In this document: one piece after another, positions 1 to 8,908 of the stretch | Position numbering within the stretch: the stretch's first letter is position 1 | Layout: each line of letters opens with the position of its first letter | From: Streptosporangium sp. NBC_01756 | GTDB lineage: Bacteria > Actinomycetota > Actinomycetes > Streptosporangiales > Streptosporangiaceae | Direction of reading: 5' to 3' | NCBI RefSeq assembly: GCF_035917975.1 | Contig: NZ_CP109130.1 | Span: forward strand, 6,324,001 to 6,388,000 | DNA length: 64,000 bases | Notes under the pieces: generated by a model | What the model saw: the letters and a program-made list of their open reading frames with translations, nothing else | Told to the model about the DNA's origin: nothing | Databases searched by the model: none | Program-made: the position numbers and the translations under genes

Positions 1-169
1 CCGTCATGTCCGCGTAGAAGAGGGAGGCACTGCCCCGGTAGAAGGCGAACGGGGTGGCCGCCATCTTCCGGAACTTGCGCCGGAAGGCGGCGGGGTCACG
101 CCTGATGGAGTCGCCGAACTCGGTGATCAGGACGTCGAGAATGTGCGCCGAGCGCCCATCGGTGGTCAT
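1..169 (-). CDS. DUF2252 family protein, N-terminal fragment (runs off the window)
   Basis: The minus strand reads from an ATG at 169 to the window edge without a stop, giving 56 residues. They include FRRKFRKMAATPFAFYRG and then SLFYADM, the characteristic N-terminal signature of DUF2252 proteins. That family is uncharacterised but resembles small-molecule kinases in fold. The rest of the gene lies outside the window, so activity cannot be judged. The next gene on the same strand ends about 150 bases upstream of this start, so this gene probably has its own promoter. The family call is from recognition of the motif alone. Confidence 0.8.
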   Translation of the reverse strand, partial: MTTDGRSAHILDVLITEFGDSIRRDPAAFRRKFRKMAATPFAFYRGSASLFYADMT

Positions 170-322
170 GAGGGGCAGGGTAGGGGGAAGAGCCGGACTT
201 CGCCAGGCGGCAGGTCGGCGGTGTGCACCCCGGACGGCCGTCCGACGCCGGGCGACGGTCCGAGGACCCGGCCGGCCGCCGCCGTCCCCGCGCGGGGACG
301 GCGGCGGCCGTGCCGCACGGTG

Positions 323-3300
323 TCAGCAGTCCCGGCGCGGCAGGGTGACGTCGCGCCGCACGTCGCTGTGCGGCAGCGGACGCACGGTGAACGTCGAGGA
401 ACGGTGCCCGTCGGCCGTGACCGTCACCTCGGCCCGCAGCAGCCCGCCCTGGATCCAGCCGGCGTACCGCCCGTCGGCATCGGTGCCCAGGGTCCACGAA
501 TCCCGGCCTCGCCTGATGGTCACCGTCGCCCCTGCCAGGGGCGTCGCCTTCCCGTCACAGGCTTCCGACAGCACCTGGCCGGACAGCCGTGCCCAGGACC
601 ACGGCGCCTCGGCTTTGAGCGTCACGCCGACACTCGGGGCCTTGTAGGGGGTGTCCTCGCGTACGGTCAGCATCGCTTCGTACGTGCCCGGCTGGGTGAC
701 CTGCCGGGCATCGAGAGTGAGGGTGATCTTTACGCTGCGGCCGGGGGCGAGCGTGCCCCGCTGCGGGTGCACGCTGAGCCACGGCACGCCGGTGCCCGCC
801 GGGTCGCAGCCGCCATAGCCGGGCAGCATCTCGTTGAACGGCAGCACACGCGGGCCGTCGCCACCGCCGATCTTGTAGAAGCCGCAGGCGGCGGCGCCTC
901 GCCAGAGGGCGTAGCCGGAGTTCGGCAGCGCCGTCCAGGTGTCGGTGTCGGCGTCGTACGCGAACGTCTCGTTGGTCACCGTGCTCCCGGCTTTCGCCAC
1001 CCCGCCCGCGACGACCAGCGTCCCGTTGGCCACCGCGTAGCTGCTCGCCCACAGGTCGAGCGGCAGATCGGCGGCGCGGGTCCAGCTGTTCCGACCGGGA
1101 TCGTAGGCGTAGGCGTGTTGCGTGCCGTGCGGACCGGCGGCCAGCCCACCGGCGCAGACGACCTTGCCGTCGACCCCGCCGCAGGACGGCCAGGAGACCG
1201 GCTCGGGGTACGGCGCGGCGGCGGTGAAGCTGTCGCTCGCCACGTCGTACACCGTGACCTGGTCCGTGGCACTCTGGCACTCACCGGCACAGCCCCCGAC
1301 GGAGTAGATCTTTCCGTCGAGTACGGCGGAGCCGACCGCCCCCCAGGGGTGCGGATTGTCCGCGCCGGTGCTCCAGCCGTCGGTCTCGGGGTCGTAGACG
1401 AGGGTGGTGGCGGCTGGGGTGCCCTGGGAGCCCCAGCCGGCGACGACGTAGAACCGGCCGTCGACGAACGCCGATGCGGGCTTCTGGCGGGCGTCCGGCA
1501 TGTCGGCGAGCCGCGTCCACGACGTCGCGATCGGGTCGTAGACGTACGACGCGGGCGTCGCGGCCTCTCCGCGGAGCGAACCCCCGAAGGAGTACACCCG
1601 GCCGTCGTGGTAGCCGGCGGCGTTGTCCCTGATCGTGGTCGGGTAGTCGGCGATCGTGGTCCACGGGGCGGCGGCCGCGCCGGAGCGCGGTCCGGTCTCC
1701 TCGCCGGCGGCGGGCCTGGTGACCGGACCGGGCGAGATACCGGTCACCTCGACCCTGCGTGGGGGCGCTCCCTGCGAACGTGTCGCCGACGCGGAGAGGC
1801 CGATGCCGTCTGCGCGCCGGATCGCGGAGTCGCGCGCCGACTCCGCGAAGTCGTAGGTGAGCGGGGCGGTGCCCCGATTGGTGATGGTCAGTTGCCTCTT
1901 CACCTCCGTTCCGAGCGGGGTCTTCTCCGACATGTCGCCCGACTTGAGGGCGAGCAGGCCCGCGGTGAGGGAGAAGTCGATCCTGGACACCTTGTCCGCT
2001 CCGGCGCGCACCAGGGCGGTGACGGACCGGTAGCCGCGCTGGGCGGCGGTGAGAACGCGTTTCTCCGACATGGGGGAGAACACCCGGTAGAACCCGTCCG
2101 GCAGCGCCGGGTCGTCCGGAGTGGCCGCGGTGTCGTTCTCGCCGCCGCCGCTCGTGACCGTCGCGGTGTTGACCGGCTTGCCGGTGTTGGCGTCGGTCAC
2201 GGCTCCGTAGACGAGCCCGCCGGGTACCGGCCGGCAGTTGCCGCCCTCGGCGGCGTAACCCGGCGCGGAGCAGGACGTGGCGTCGATCTCCGCCGCGAAG
2301 TTCGCGGACATGTCACTTTCGACGGTGATCTGGCCGGTCACCGGCCGGTATCCGGGATAGCGCGGGGTGACGGTCACCTGGTAGGTGCCGCCCACGGGCA
2401 GGTCGAGAGCCGCCCGCCCGTCGCCCGGGGCCGTGAACCAGGTGCGCGAGGTGCCCTCGACGGTGAGCGCCGCGTAGATCGGCCACCCGTGCCCGGAGCC
2501 GTCCGCGACCCGGACGGTCGCGGTCGCCCGAGCCGCCGGGGAGAGCGCGACGTCCCGCGTGGTCGTCTTCTCGCCGGTCACGTGTACGGCTTCGACGGTC
2601 CGGGTGTCGTAGCCGAAGAAAGAGACGCCCAGGGCGTAGCCGCCCTCGTCGAGATAGAGGTGGTACGTGCCGTCCCCGGCGGTCGTGGTCTCCAGCCCGC
2701 GCGGCCCGGTGGCGGTGACCCGCACACCCTCCATCGGCTTGCCCGTGCTTGCGTCGGTGACCGCGCCGGTCAGCTCGCCGGTGCCGGCGCGGGGCGACGC
2801 GCCGACGGCCCGGTGGACGTCGAGCATGCCCTCGCCGTACACGTTGTTGTCCTCGGCGGTGCCGCCACAGGTGGTGTCGGCATGGTCGTGGGCGGTCCGG
2901 TCGAGGATGGCCCGGGTCGCGGCGATGTCGCCGACCAGCGCGGGCGCAGCGGACCACAGGAGGGCGACCGCGCCGCTCACGTGCGGGGTGGCCATCGACG
3001 TGCCGTTCTGGACCTGGTAGCCCCCGCCCGGCACGCTGGACCGGACGCCCTGGCCCGGCGCGACGATGTCCGGCTTGCTGCCGGCGGATTCGGCCGTGCC
3101 GCGCGAGGAGAACCAGGCCACAGCGCCGTTCTTGTCGACGGCCCCGACGGCGTACGACTCGGGGTACTCACCCGGCGCGTGCTGGGTGCCGCACTTCGGC
3201 CCGTCGTTGCCGACAGCGAAGGCCGGGAAGATGCCGGCCGCGACCCACTGGCGGACGTAGTCCTGATACCACGGGTCTCCCGGCGCCGAGGACCAGGAGT

Positions 3301-4279
3301 TGTTGAGGATGTTGGGCCGCTTGGACGGGTCGGGGCCGGAACCGTCCGGTGCCGTCGGGGCGAGCATCCACTGCGCGGAGAGCGCCAGCGCCAGTTCGCC
3401 GCACTGATCGCGCTGGCAGCCCTTCGCCGCGATCCACCGAGCGCCGGGTGCGACGCCGATCTGGTTTCCCGGACCGCCGTCGCCCACCATCGTGCCCATG
3501 GTGTGCGTCCCGTGGCCGAAGTTGTCGCACGGAGCGGACGGTGACGTGCCGCAGACCCCGGTGGGGTCGAACCAGTTGTAGTCGTGGGTGAAGGTTCCGT
3601 CGCCGTCGTTGCCCCGGTAGGACGCGACAAGAGCGGGATGATCGAAGTCCACCCCGGAGTCGATGTTGCCGATCACGATGCCGCGCCCGGTGGTTCCGTA
3701 CTCGCTCCACACCTTGTCGGCGTGAATGGCGCTCAGCCCCCACTCCACCGGGTCGGCCGAGGCGACACGTTCACCCGGCGACGGCTTGGGCAGGGTGTAC
3801 GTGCGCGGCACGCGGATCCGCTCGACCCCTGGATCGGCCGCCAGTCTCTCCGCCAGATCGGGGGAGCCGTCGTACACATAGATCGAATTGTTGATGTACA
3901 GGGACGTGTGGCGGACACCCGCGTCCCGCAACAGGCCGAGCACGCCCGCCTGGCTGGACTCCGCGGTCGACCGCAACGCGGTCACCACGGCCGCACCGCG
4001 CGCCGACCAGCCCTGGACCTTCGCCGCCGGATTCAGGCCCGCCTGCGCCTTGAACTCCACCCAGAAATCGGTGCTGCCGCCGGTGACGAAGCGCGCCGAC
4101 AGTTCCGGCTGGATCGTTTCCGCGGGGGCCGGATCGGTCGCCGCTCCGGCCGGGGACGGCGCGGTCATCCCGGCCAGGACGAGCACCACGGCGAGCACGA
4201 TCAGCGCGGTATGGCGCAACCCGTTGAATTCCCACTCCCGGCTTGACGGCAGCCCAGCCGAAGAGGTGTCCTGATGCAC
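323..4279 (-). CDS. secreted S8 subtilisin-like serine protease with regulatory-like and Kelch domains
   Basis: A large secreted protease of about 1318 residues. After a short basic stretch a hydrophobic segment (LIVLAVVLVLAGM) ending near Ala-Gly-Ala-Ala looks like a signal peptide. The S8 triad is clear: Asp in NIDSGVDFDHP (about residue 206), His in GHGTHTMGTM (about 255), Ser in NGTSMATPHVSG (about 427). Next come carboxypeptidase regulatory-like beta-sandwich segments (two 'V.GAVTDA.TGKP' motifs), four or five Kelch-type repeats (YDP..W..., VGG), and a C-terminal sandwich with a second regulatory-like unit. GTG at 4279 was chosen because GGAGG lies 4-5 nt upstream; GTG 4327, ATG 4309 and TTG 4219 are alternatives. 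The layout resembles bacillopeptidase-like extracellular proteases with adhesion modules. Substrate unknown. Confidence 0.9.
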   Translation of the reverse strand: MHQDTSSAGLPSSREWEFNGLRHTALIVLAVVLVLAGMTAPSPAGAATDPAPAETIQPELSARFVTGGSTDFWVEFKAQAGLNPAAKVQGWSARGAAVVTALRSTAESSQAGVLGLLRDAGVRHTSLYINNSIYVYDGSPDLAERLAADPGVERIRVPRTYTLPKPSPGERVASADPVEWGLSAIHADKVWSEYGTTGRGIVIGNIDSGVDFDHPALVASYRGNDGDGTFTHDYNWFDPTGVCGTSPSAPCDNFGHGTHTMGTMVGDGGPGNQIGVAPGARWIAAKGCQRDQCGELALALSAQWMLAPTAPDGSGPDPSKRPNILNNSWSSAPGDPWYQDYVRQWVAAGIFPAFAVGNDGPKCGTQHAPGEYPESYAVGAVDKNGAVAWFSSRGTAESAGSKPDIVAPGQGVRSSVPGGGYQVQNGTSMATPHVSGAVALLWSAAPALVGDIAATRAILDRTAHDHADTTCGGTAEDNNVYGEGMLDVHRAVGASPRAGTGELTGAVTDASTGKPMEGVRVTATGPRGLETTTAGDGTYHLYLDEGGYALGVSFFGYDTRTVEAVHVTGEKTTTRDVALSPAARATATVRVADGSGHGWPIYAALTVEGTSRTWFTAPGDGRAALDLPVGGTYQVTVTPRYPGYRPVTGQITVESDMSANFAAEIDATSCSAPGYAAEGGNCRPVPGGLVYGAVTDANTGKPVNTATVTSGGGENDTAATPDDPALPDGFYRVFSPMSEKRVLTAAQRGYRSVTALVRAGADKVSRIDFSLTAGLLALKSGDMSEKTPLGTEVKRQLTITNRGTAPLTYDFAESARDSAIRRADGIGLSASATRSQGAPPRRVEVTGISPGPVTRPAAGEETGPRSGAAAAPWTTIADYPTTIRDNAAGYHDGRVYSFGGSLRGEAATPASYVYDPIATSWTRLADMPDARQKPASAFVDGRFYVVAGWGSQGTPAATTLVYDPETDGWSTGADNPHPWGAVGSAVLDGKIYSVGGCAGECQSATDQVTVYDVASDSFTAAAPYPEPVSWPSCGGVDGKVVCAGGLAAGPHGTQHAYAYDPGRNSWTRAADLPLDLWASSYAVANGTLVVAGGVAKAGSTVTNETFAYDADTDTWTALPNSGYALWRGAAACGFYKIGGGDGPRVLPFNEMLPGYGGCDPAGTGVPWLSVHPQRGTLAPGRSVKITLTLDARQVTQPGTYEAMLTVREDTPYKAPSVGVTLKAEAPWSWARLSGQVLSEACDGKATPLAGATVTIRRGRDSWTLGTDADGRYAGWIQGGLLRAEVTVTADGHRSSTFTVRPLPHSDVRRDVTLPRRDC

Positions 4280-4602
4280 CGAGCCTCCAAGTACAAGACG
4301 CCCAGCCATCGGATTCGACGGCGCCACGAACGCCGCCGATCAGCCTGGCTCAAGGTCTGTGCTCGACTCAAGTCCTGGTCAAGGCAGCATCACGACATGA
4401 CGTAAACGAGCCATCCCCGGCGAAGTCTCCCGGGGTGACCGGGGTGAGACGTCGTCGCCGCGAAGGCGTACACGAGGGAGCCCCGTCACGGCTTCGGTTC
4501 AAGAGGTCATTGCAACACCCGACGCAGGGGGGCGCGATGGACTTCGCGATCCGGGAGAACCGCAGGCCGAGGGGTCCGGGAGGGGGCCGGTGGTGATGGA
4601 GA

Positions 4603-4639
4603 CGTGCCCTGGCGGGCGTGGGGGACCCGCCAGGGCACG
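4603..4639 (-). terminator. strong hairpin, probable second-stage terminator
   Basis: A perfect 14-bp stem (4603-4616 with 4626-4639, CGTGCCCTGGCGGG) closes a 9-nt loop. It lies just beyond another hairpin downstream of the small minus-strand gene ending at 4696. There is no T-tract, which is common for terminators in GC-rich actinobacteria. It could act from either strand. Confidence 0.6.
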
Positions 4640-4658
4640 CTCCGCTCCGGCGCGGCGG

Positions 4659-4690
4659 GTGAGGACCCCGGCGAGGGTTGGGGTCCTCAC
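4659..4690 (-). terminator. hairpin terminator of the small gene 4696-5049
   Basis: A perfect 11-bp stem (4659-4669 GTGAGGACCCC with 4680-4690) and 10-nt loop start 6 bases past the stop codon of the minus-strand gene ending at 4696. Position and symmetry support termination. It is followed by a second hairpin at 4603-4639, giving a tandem terminator. Confidence 0.6.
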
Positions 4691-4695
4691 ACCGC

Positions 4696-5049
4696 CTAGT
4701 CGCGCGCGGAGTCGGTGGGAGGAGAGGGGTGGGCCCTGGGGTCCGTCCTCTCCTCGTGGGGGGATTCGGCGGTCGTCGGACGGCGGTAATGCCGTGAGAT
4801 GAGCCGGGCCGCCCCGACCGGGTCGTCGGCCGGGTGGGAGGACTCGCGGCCGTCCTCACTCCATACGAAAAGCCCGTTTTTACACCAAACGGTCAGATCG
4901 GTCTGTACCGAAAGCACGGACATCCCATTCCCATTGCTCTGGTAGGTGTGGGTGAACCCCTGACGGTGCAACGCGTAGCGCAGTAGACGCGTCGCCTCGC
5001 AGGGATCGCGCCAGGGCAGGTACGGCGCGTCCGAGTGGACTGACAGCAC
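4696..5049 (-). CDS. small protein of unknown function, divergent from a GntR regulator
   Basis: About 117 residues from GTG 5049, chosen because AAGGGGG lies roughly 9 nt upstream; GTG 5058 is too close to that site. The body (SVLSVQTDLTVWC, NGLFVWSEDG, HPADDPVGAARLISRHY) has balanced composition and a plausible alpha/beta pattern with several Trp, so it looks like a real folded domain. The C-terminal 25 residues are Pro/Ser/Thr-rich and disordered-looking. No family can be named with confidence. It is divergent from the GntR regulator at 5187, and each gene carries a copy of the same 11-bp element upstream, so the regulator probably controls it. Two hairpins follow the stop. Confidence 0.65.
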   Translation of the reverse strand: MLSVHSDAPYLPWRDPCEATRLLRYALHRQGFTHTYQSNGNGMSVLSVQTDLTVWCKNGLFVWSEDGRESSHPADDPVGAARLISRHYRRPTTAESPHEERTDPRAHPSPPTDSARD

Positions 5050-5083
5050 TGACCTCACCCCCCTTGGCAGACCTTTCGATGGA

Positions 5084-5177
5084 TTTGTACCAACGATTGG
5101 ATAATGCGGGTTGCGGGAGGTTGGGTCAAGGGGCTGTTCCCCACTAGAACCAGATCGTCTAGTTTTGTTGGCACAAA
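5084..5177. promoter_or_regulatory. divergent control region with inverted GTTGGyACAAA elements
   Basis: TTTGTACCAAC (5084-5094) and GTTGGCACAAA (5167-5177) are the same 11-bp element in opposite orientation, 10 of 11 positions matching. Read in each gene's own direction, GTTGGyACAAA lies upstream of both starts: about 35 nt before GTG 5049 and 9 nt before ATG 5187. This suits a GntR-family operator pair giving autoregulation plus control of the neighbour. Binding is inferred. Confidence 0.5.
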
Positions 5178-5186
5178 GGGGACCAA

Positions 5187-5933
5187 ATGGCACGGTCAAC
5201 GCTGTATCAGTTGGTGGCTTCCGAACTTCGGAGGACCATCTACTCCGGTGCGCTCGGACCGGGAGATCAGCTGCCGACCGAAGTGGAGCTCATGCTGGCC
5301 CATCAGGTCAGCCGCAACACCGTGCGGCTCGCCCTCGGTGAGCTGGTCAACGAGGGCCTGGTCACCCGCACCCCGCGCCGGGGGACCGTGGTCAGGGAGC
5401 GCCGTCCGCTGCTCATCCACCCCCAGCGAGAGCTCCAGCCGCAGCCCATGGAGACCAGGGAGGCGTTCGCCTGGGCGGTCTCCCAGGAAGGGCGTGCGCC
5501 CAGCCAGGAGATCGAGGTCGCGATCGTGCATCCGGCCGAGGAGGTCGTCAGCAGGCTGGAACTGCCCGACGAGGAGCTCGCCGTGGTCCGCCGCCGGCTG
5601 CGGTTCGTGGACGGCCAGCCGTACAACACCAACGACTCCTACTTCCCCCTGGCGCTGGTCGCGGACTCCGAGATCGCCCGTCCCGGTGACATCGTGCGCG
5701 GCGCCAACAGAGTGCTGGAGGAGCTCGGCCACGCTCAGGTCCGGGTGGTGGACGACATCTGGGCGCGGATGCCCACCAGTTCGGAGACCGAGCGGCTCCA
5801 GCTCCAGTCGGGAACGCCCGTCGTCGTCTACGTCCGGGTCGGATACGACGAGGCGGACACCCCCGTACGTGTCGCGGTGTCCGTGCTCCCCGCCGACAAG
5901 CATCTGATCAGATACGAGCTGGAAAGCCGTTGA
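5187..5933 (+). CDS. GntR family transcriptional regulator (HutC/UTRA type)
   Basis: 248 residues. The N-terminal 70 residues form a GntR winged helix: LYQLVASELRRTIYSGALGPGDQLPTE, then VSRNTVRLAL and the wing LVTRTPRRGTVV. Residues about 90-245 fit a UTRA effector domain (RRRLRFVDGQPYN, then RVGYDEADTPVRVAVSVLPAD), which usually binds a small metabolite. AAAGGGGA just upstream of the ATG supports the start. It is divergent from the small gene at 4696-5049, with inverted copies of one element in between, so autoregulation and control of that gene are likely. The ligand cannot be told from sequence. Confidence 0.88.
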   Translation: MARSTLYQLVASELRRTIYSGALGPGDQLPTEVELMLAHQVSRNTVRLALGELVNEGLVTRTPRRGTVVRERRPLLIHPQRELQPQPMETREAFAWAVSQEGRAPSQEIEVAIVHPAEEVVSRLELPDEELAVVRRRLRFVDGQPYNTNDSYFPLALVADSEIARPGDIVRGANRVLEELGHAQVRVVDDIWARMPTSSETERLQLQSGTPVVVYVRVGYDEADTPVRVAVSVLPADKHLIRYELESR

Positions 5934-5942
5934 CGCTCCCGT

Positions 5943-5963
5943 GGCCGCCCTGAGGGGGCGGCC
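5943..5963 (+). terminator. short GC hairpin after the GntR gene
   Basis: GGCCGCCC (5943-5950) pairs with GGGCGGCC (5956-5963) across a 5-nt loop, 10 bases after the regulator stop. No T-tract. Position fits a terminator, but the stem is short. Confidence 0.4.
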
Positions 5964-6089
5964 CCAGTGCCGTCCGCGCCGCCGGCGACCACCTGGCCGC
6001 ACCCGCCGGACGGATAGGCCCGGACGGCCATCGGGTCGCGTCCGCCGGACGACCGGACGCGGCCTTCTTCCCCTGCTCGCCTCGTACCC

Positions 6090-6106
6090 CTAGGCGTTCC
6101 GCCTAG
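6090..6106. promoter_or_regulatory. palindrome upstream of the acetyltransferase gene
   Basis: CTAGGCG (6090-6096) and CGCCTAG (6100-6106) form a perfect 7-bp inverted repeat with a TTC centre, 80 bases before the GNAT start. It could be an operator or a small hairpin. Function not shown. Confidence 0.3.
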
Positions 6107-6185
6107 CTCGGCATGGATACCGTGCGCCATCGTTCGGTCACTTTCCGTGTCATTCAGCGCACCCAGCGCAACGAAGGGATGAATC

Positions 6186-6794
6186 ATGCACTCCAACACC
6201 GTCAACCCCACCGCGATGCACCGGCTCACGCTCCGCAGGGCCGGCGAAGGCGACCTCCCGGGAGTCCTCGCGCTTCTTGCGGAGAGCGCCGGCTGGCTGA
6301 ACGCCAGGGGCGTACGCCAGTGGCCCGCCGGGGGCTTCCCCGCCGGGCGCATCGCCCCGCTGATCGAGGAGGGGACCATGTACCTGCTGGACGGCGAGGA
6401 GGGGCCGGCCGCCACGCTCGCCCTGGACGGCCACGCCGACCCCGAGTTCTGGGCCGACGAGGACGACCCGGGATCCGCGCTCTACGTCCACAAGCTCTCG
6501 GTGGCACGCGCCCACTCCGGCCGGGGCCTGGGTGAGGCGCTGCTCGACTGGGCGGGCCTACGGGTCCTGGGAACGGGCAGGAGATGGCTCCGGCTTGACT
6601 GCTCCAAGGACAACGCGCGACTGCAGGACTACTATCGGGGCCAGCGTTTCACCCACCTCCGCACGGTCGATCTGCCGCACCGTGCGTCGGGGGCGCTGTT
6701 CCAGCGGGCCGGCGGGCTCCGTGGCGGCGCCCGCGGCGCCGCCGTGCCGCTCTTCGTGGACCGTCGTGGGCCATCCGTGCGGCAGCATGTCTGA
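6186..6794 (+). CDS. GNAT family N-acetyltransferase
   Basis: 202 residues. The fold is recognisable from LTLRRAGEGDLPGVLALL at the start and the acetyl-CoA site LYVHKLSVARAHSGRGLGEALLDWA (Q/RxxGxG/A variant SGRGLG, about residues 99-120). The late motif LRLDCSKDNARLQDYYRGQRFTHL is typical of GNATs acting on small molecules. GAAGGGA lies about 6 nt before the ATG. The last 40 residues (ALFQRAGGLRGGARGAAVPLFVDRRG) extend a little beyond the core. The acceptor is unknown. Confidence 0.85.
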   Translation: MHSNTVNPTAMHRLTLRRAGEGDLPGVLALLAESAGWLNARGVRQWPAGGFPAGRIAPLIEEGTMYLLDGEEGPAATLALDGHADPEFWADEDDPGSALYVHKLSVARAHSGRGLGEALLDWAGLRVLGTGRRWLRLDCSKDNARLQDYYRGQRFTHLRTVDLPHRASGALFQRAGGLRGGARGAAVPLFVDRRGPSVRQHV

Positions 6795-6825
6795 ACCACG
6801 GCGATCCCAGGACAAAGTCATCCGA

Positions 6826-6831
6826 TAGCCT
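6826..6831 (+). promoter_or_regulatory. -10 hexamer of a probable leaderless promoter for cutC
   Basis: TAGCCT ends 6 bases before the cutC ATG at 6838. That spacing puts the transcription start at or next to the start codon. No ribosome-binding site is visible, which agrees with a leaderless transcript. No good -35 is seen. Confidence 0.45.
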
Positions 6832-6837
6832 CACCCC

Positions 6838-7512
6838 ATGACCGGATCCTTGCTTGAGGTGATCGCGCTCGACGTGCGCGACGCCGTCGCGGCGGAAGAA
6901 GGCGGTGCCGACCGCCTGGAGATCGTCGTCGACATGGCCTCCGACGGGCTCACCCCGGCTGCGGAGACGGTCGCGGCGATCTCCAAGGAGTGCGCGCTGC
7001 CGCAGATGGTGATGCTGCGCGGCGAGGCCTCGTTCCTGGCCACGCCCGAATCGCTGGAGGGACTGCGGCGCGATGCCAAGATCCTTTCCGAGGCGGGCGC
7101 GGCCGGGTTCGTGTTCGGCTTCCTCGACTCCGCCGGAGCGGTCGACCTGGCCGCCACCGAGGCGCTCATCCACGCCGTCGCCCCGCTGCCCTGGACCTTC
7201 CACCGGGCGGTGGACCACGCGGCCGACACCCAGGCGAGCTGGCGGGCCGTCCGGCTGCTGCCCAACCTCGCCACCGTGCTCACCTCGGGCGCACCCGGCG
7301 GCGTGGCCGACGGGCTGCCGGCGATCAAGACCCGGTGCGAGGCCGGGGACGGTCCACTGATCATGGCGGGCGGCGGGCTGCGGCCGGGTCTCGTCCCGGT
7401 GCTCATGGACTACGGTGTGCGGGCCTTCCACGTCGGCAGCGCCGTACGGGCGTCATGGTCCGATCCGGTCGAGGCGCGTCTGGTGCGTCAGTGGCGTGAG
7501 CTGATCGACTGA
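6838..7512 (+). CDS. cutC: CutC family protein (copper homeostasis-type TIM barrel)
   Basis: 224 residues. The CutC signature is clear: LLEVIALDVRDAVAAEEGGA then DRLEIV at the N-terminus, TFHRAVDH in the middle (about 120-130), TSGAPGGVADGLPAIK, and IMAGGGLRPG near the C-terminus. CutC proteins are small TIM barrels of about 220-250 residues. They were linked to copper tolerance in E. coli, but their biochemical role is uncertain. The gene appears monocistronic, with convergent genes downstream. A -10-like hexamer right before the ATG suggests a leaderless mRNA. Confidence 0.88.
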   Translation: MTGSLLEVIALDVRDAVAAEEGGADRLEIVVDMASDGLTPAAETVAAISKECALPQMVMLRGEASFLATPESLEGLRRDAKILSEAGAAGFVFGFLDSAGAVDLAATEALIHAVAPLPWTFHRAVDHAADTQASWRAVRLLPNLATVLTSGAPGGVADGLPAIKTRCEAGDGPLIMAGGGLRPGLVPVLMDYGVRAFHVGSAVRASWSDPVEARLVRQWRELID

Positions 7513-7612
7513 CGCGCACGGACGGTCCACCAGGCGAGGCGTGGCGGATCTTTGGCGGTGCCGGCTCCACGGGATCCGCCGGCCCGTTCTCGCGGGTGCC
7601 GGACGGGTCCGT

Positions 7613-8788
7613 TCAGGCGTTGCCCAGCGCGAGGTCGGCCCGGCGTAGGGCGGTGACCATCGTCTTGACGGTGGCCGGTTCGTCCATCACCCCGCCTTCC
7701 GCCCCGCGCTGCTCCTCCCAGGCCCGCACCCGCTGCGCGTACTCCTCGTAGTGCGACAGATGGAAGTGGTAGACCGCGACGTAGCGGCTGACCAGGTGGG
7801 AGGGGTGCATGTCCCAGCCCTGGTAGAAGCCGTGGCTCAGCGAATGCCTGATCAGGCCCACATGCCGCCACCACAGGTTGCGCACGACGTATCTGTCGTC
7901 GGAGGCCGGGAAGGCGGCCATCGAGCCGTCCGACAGCTCCACCCCGGTCCCGGCGAACGACGTCTGCATGACGTGCCGGGCATGGTCGCAGGCCGGGTGG
8001 TCCAGTCGCTGCTCGTGCGGGGGCAGCGAGCAGCTCGCGGTGTAGTCGAAGACGCCGAAGTGCGCCGCGGCCAGCCTTCCCCCGAGCGAGGTGACCAGGG
8101 CGGCGTCGAGGAAGCGCACCGTTTGGGGGGCCTCCACCTGCATCTCGAAACGGAGCCTGCCCTCGGTGAGGCCGAGTCCCTTCTCCAGCGCCTCCAGGCA
8201 GCCGGCGAACTGGCCCAGATATGCCTTCATCAGGACCTTCGGGAAGGTCACCACGAAACCGTCGGGCAGCTGCCCGACCCGATCGATCACCTCGGTGAGG
8301 AATCCGTCCAGCGTCCGGATGCTCCGGACCGGGTCGCCGTCGGCGAACGACTTCACCCGCAGTCCCCACCGGCGTGGGAGCGTTCCAGCGGCGTGCAGGG
8401 CCGCGATCGCCTCCGCGGCCCGCGTGACATGGCCGTCCTCCTCCTCTTCGGGACGAAGGCCGTAGCCGTCCTCGAAATCCACCCGCAGGTCCTCGATGGG
8501 ATCGGTGCCGAGCTTCGCCGTCACCTTCTCGTGCACGGTCCTCGCCGTCTGCTCGTGCATCTCGAAGAACCTGGTCATGTCCTTCCTGGACAGGTGCCGG
8601 CGCAGCAGGTCCAGTGCGGCGGCCCCCCACTCGGCCACCGTGCCCGCGTCGAACCGGTCGGCGGGGACGTAGACGGTGTGCACCGGCTGCCACTCCACCC
8701 CGGTCGCGGGATAGGCCGCCGACTGCTCCCGGTGGACCTGTTCGAAGCCGGGGATCAGGGCCTGCGGATCGCCGAGCGTGACGCGCAT
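7613..8788 (-). CDS. HpcH/HpaI aldolase-like protein (DUF6986 type)
   Basis: 391 residues from ATG 8788, which has GAGGAG 8 nt upstream; a longer frame to 8857 lacks such a site. The protein resembles citrate lyase beta-like or HpcH/HpaI barrels: LRVDFEDGYGLRPEEEEDGH (acidic metal-site region about 100-120), GLRVKSF, LRFEMQVEAPQTV (Glu ligand), and AAHFGVFDYTASCSL. The C-terminal third (HFHLSHYEEYAQRVRAWEEQ) is helical. This matches a conserved actinobacterial group annotated as DUF6986, sometimes found near purine-catabolism genes. No such genes are adjacent here, so the substrate stays open. Confidence 0.75.
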   Translation of the reverse strand: MRVTLGDPQALIPGFEQVHREQSAAYPATGVEWQPVHTVYVPADRFDAGTVAEWGAAALDLLRRHLSRKDMTRFFEMHEQTARTVHEKVTAKLGTDPIEDLRVDFEDGYGLRPEEEEDGHVTRAAEAIAALHAAGTLPRRWGLRVKSFADGDPVRSIRTLDGFLTEVIDRVGQLPDGFVVTFPKVLMKAYLGQFAGCLEALEKGLGLTEGRLRFEMQVEAPQTVRFLDAALVTSLGGRLAAAHFGVFDYTASCSLPPHEQRLDHPACDHARHVMQTSFAGTGVELSDGSMAAFPASDDRYVVRNLWWRHVGLIRHSLSHGFYQGWDMHPSHLVSRYVAVYHFHLSHYEEYAQRVRAWEEQRGAEGGVMDEPATVKTMVTALRRADLALGNA

Positions 8789-8908
8789 GGGAGTGCTCCT
8801 CGTGACATGTCCGACCAACCGCACCCATGCTCTGCCCTGTCCGGCCGCCGTGTCCATGGCATCGCGATTTCCGGCCCCCCGCCTCTCCGATGCCCCGGCC
8901 GCCCCGGG

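Larger units (their letters stand above)
4280..4695. other. intergenic region, no gene supported
   Basis: About 416 bases between the subtilase start and the end of the small gene at 4696. It holds two GC-rich hairpins at 4603-4690 (listed separately) and presumably the protease promoter. Open frames on both strands here are low-complexity Arg/Pro/Thr-rich reads typical of GC-rich non-coding DNA. Confidence 0.6.

Noticed and set aside
143-3544. A 1133-residue open frame on the plus strand
   Set aside because: It is antisense to the subtilase gene, is rich in Arg/Gly/Val without family motifs, and arises from GC-rich codon bias. The minus-strand frame has a complete S8 triad.
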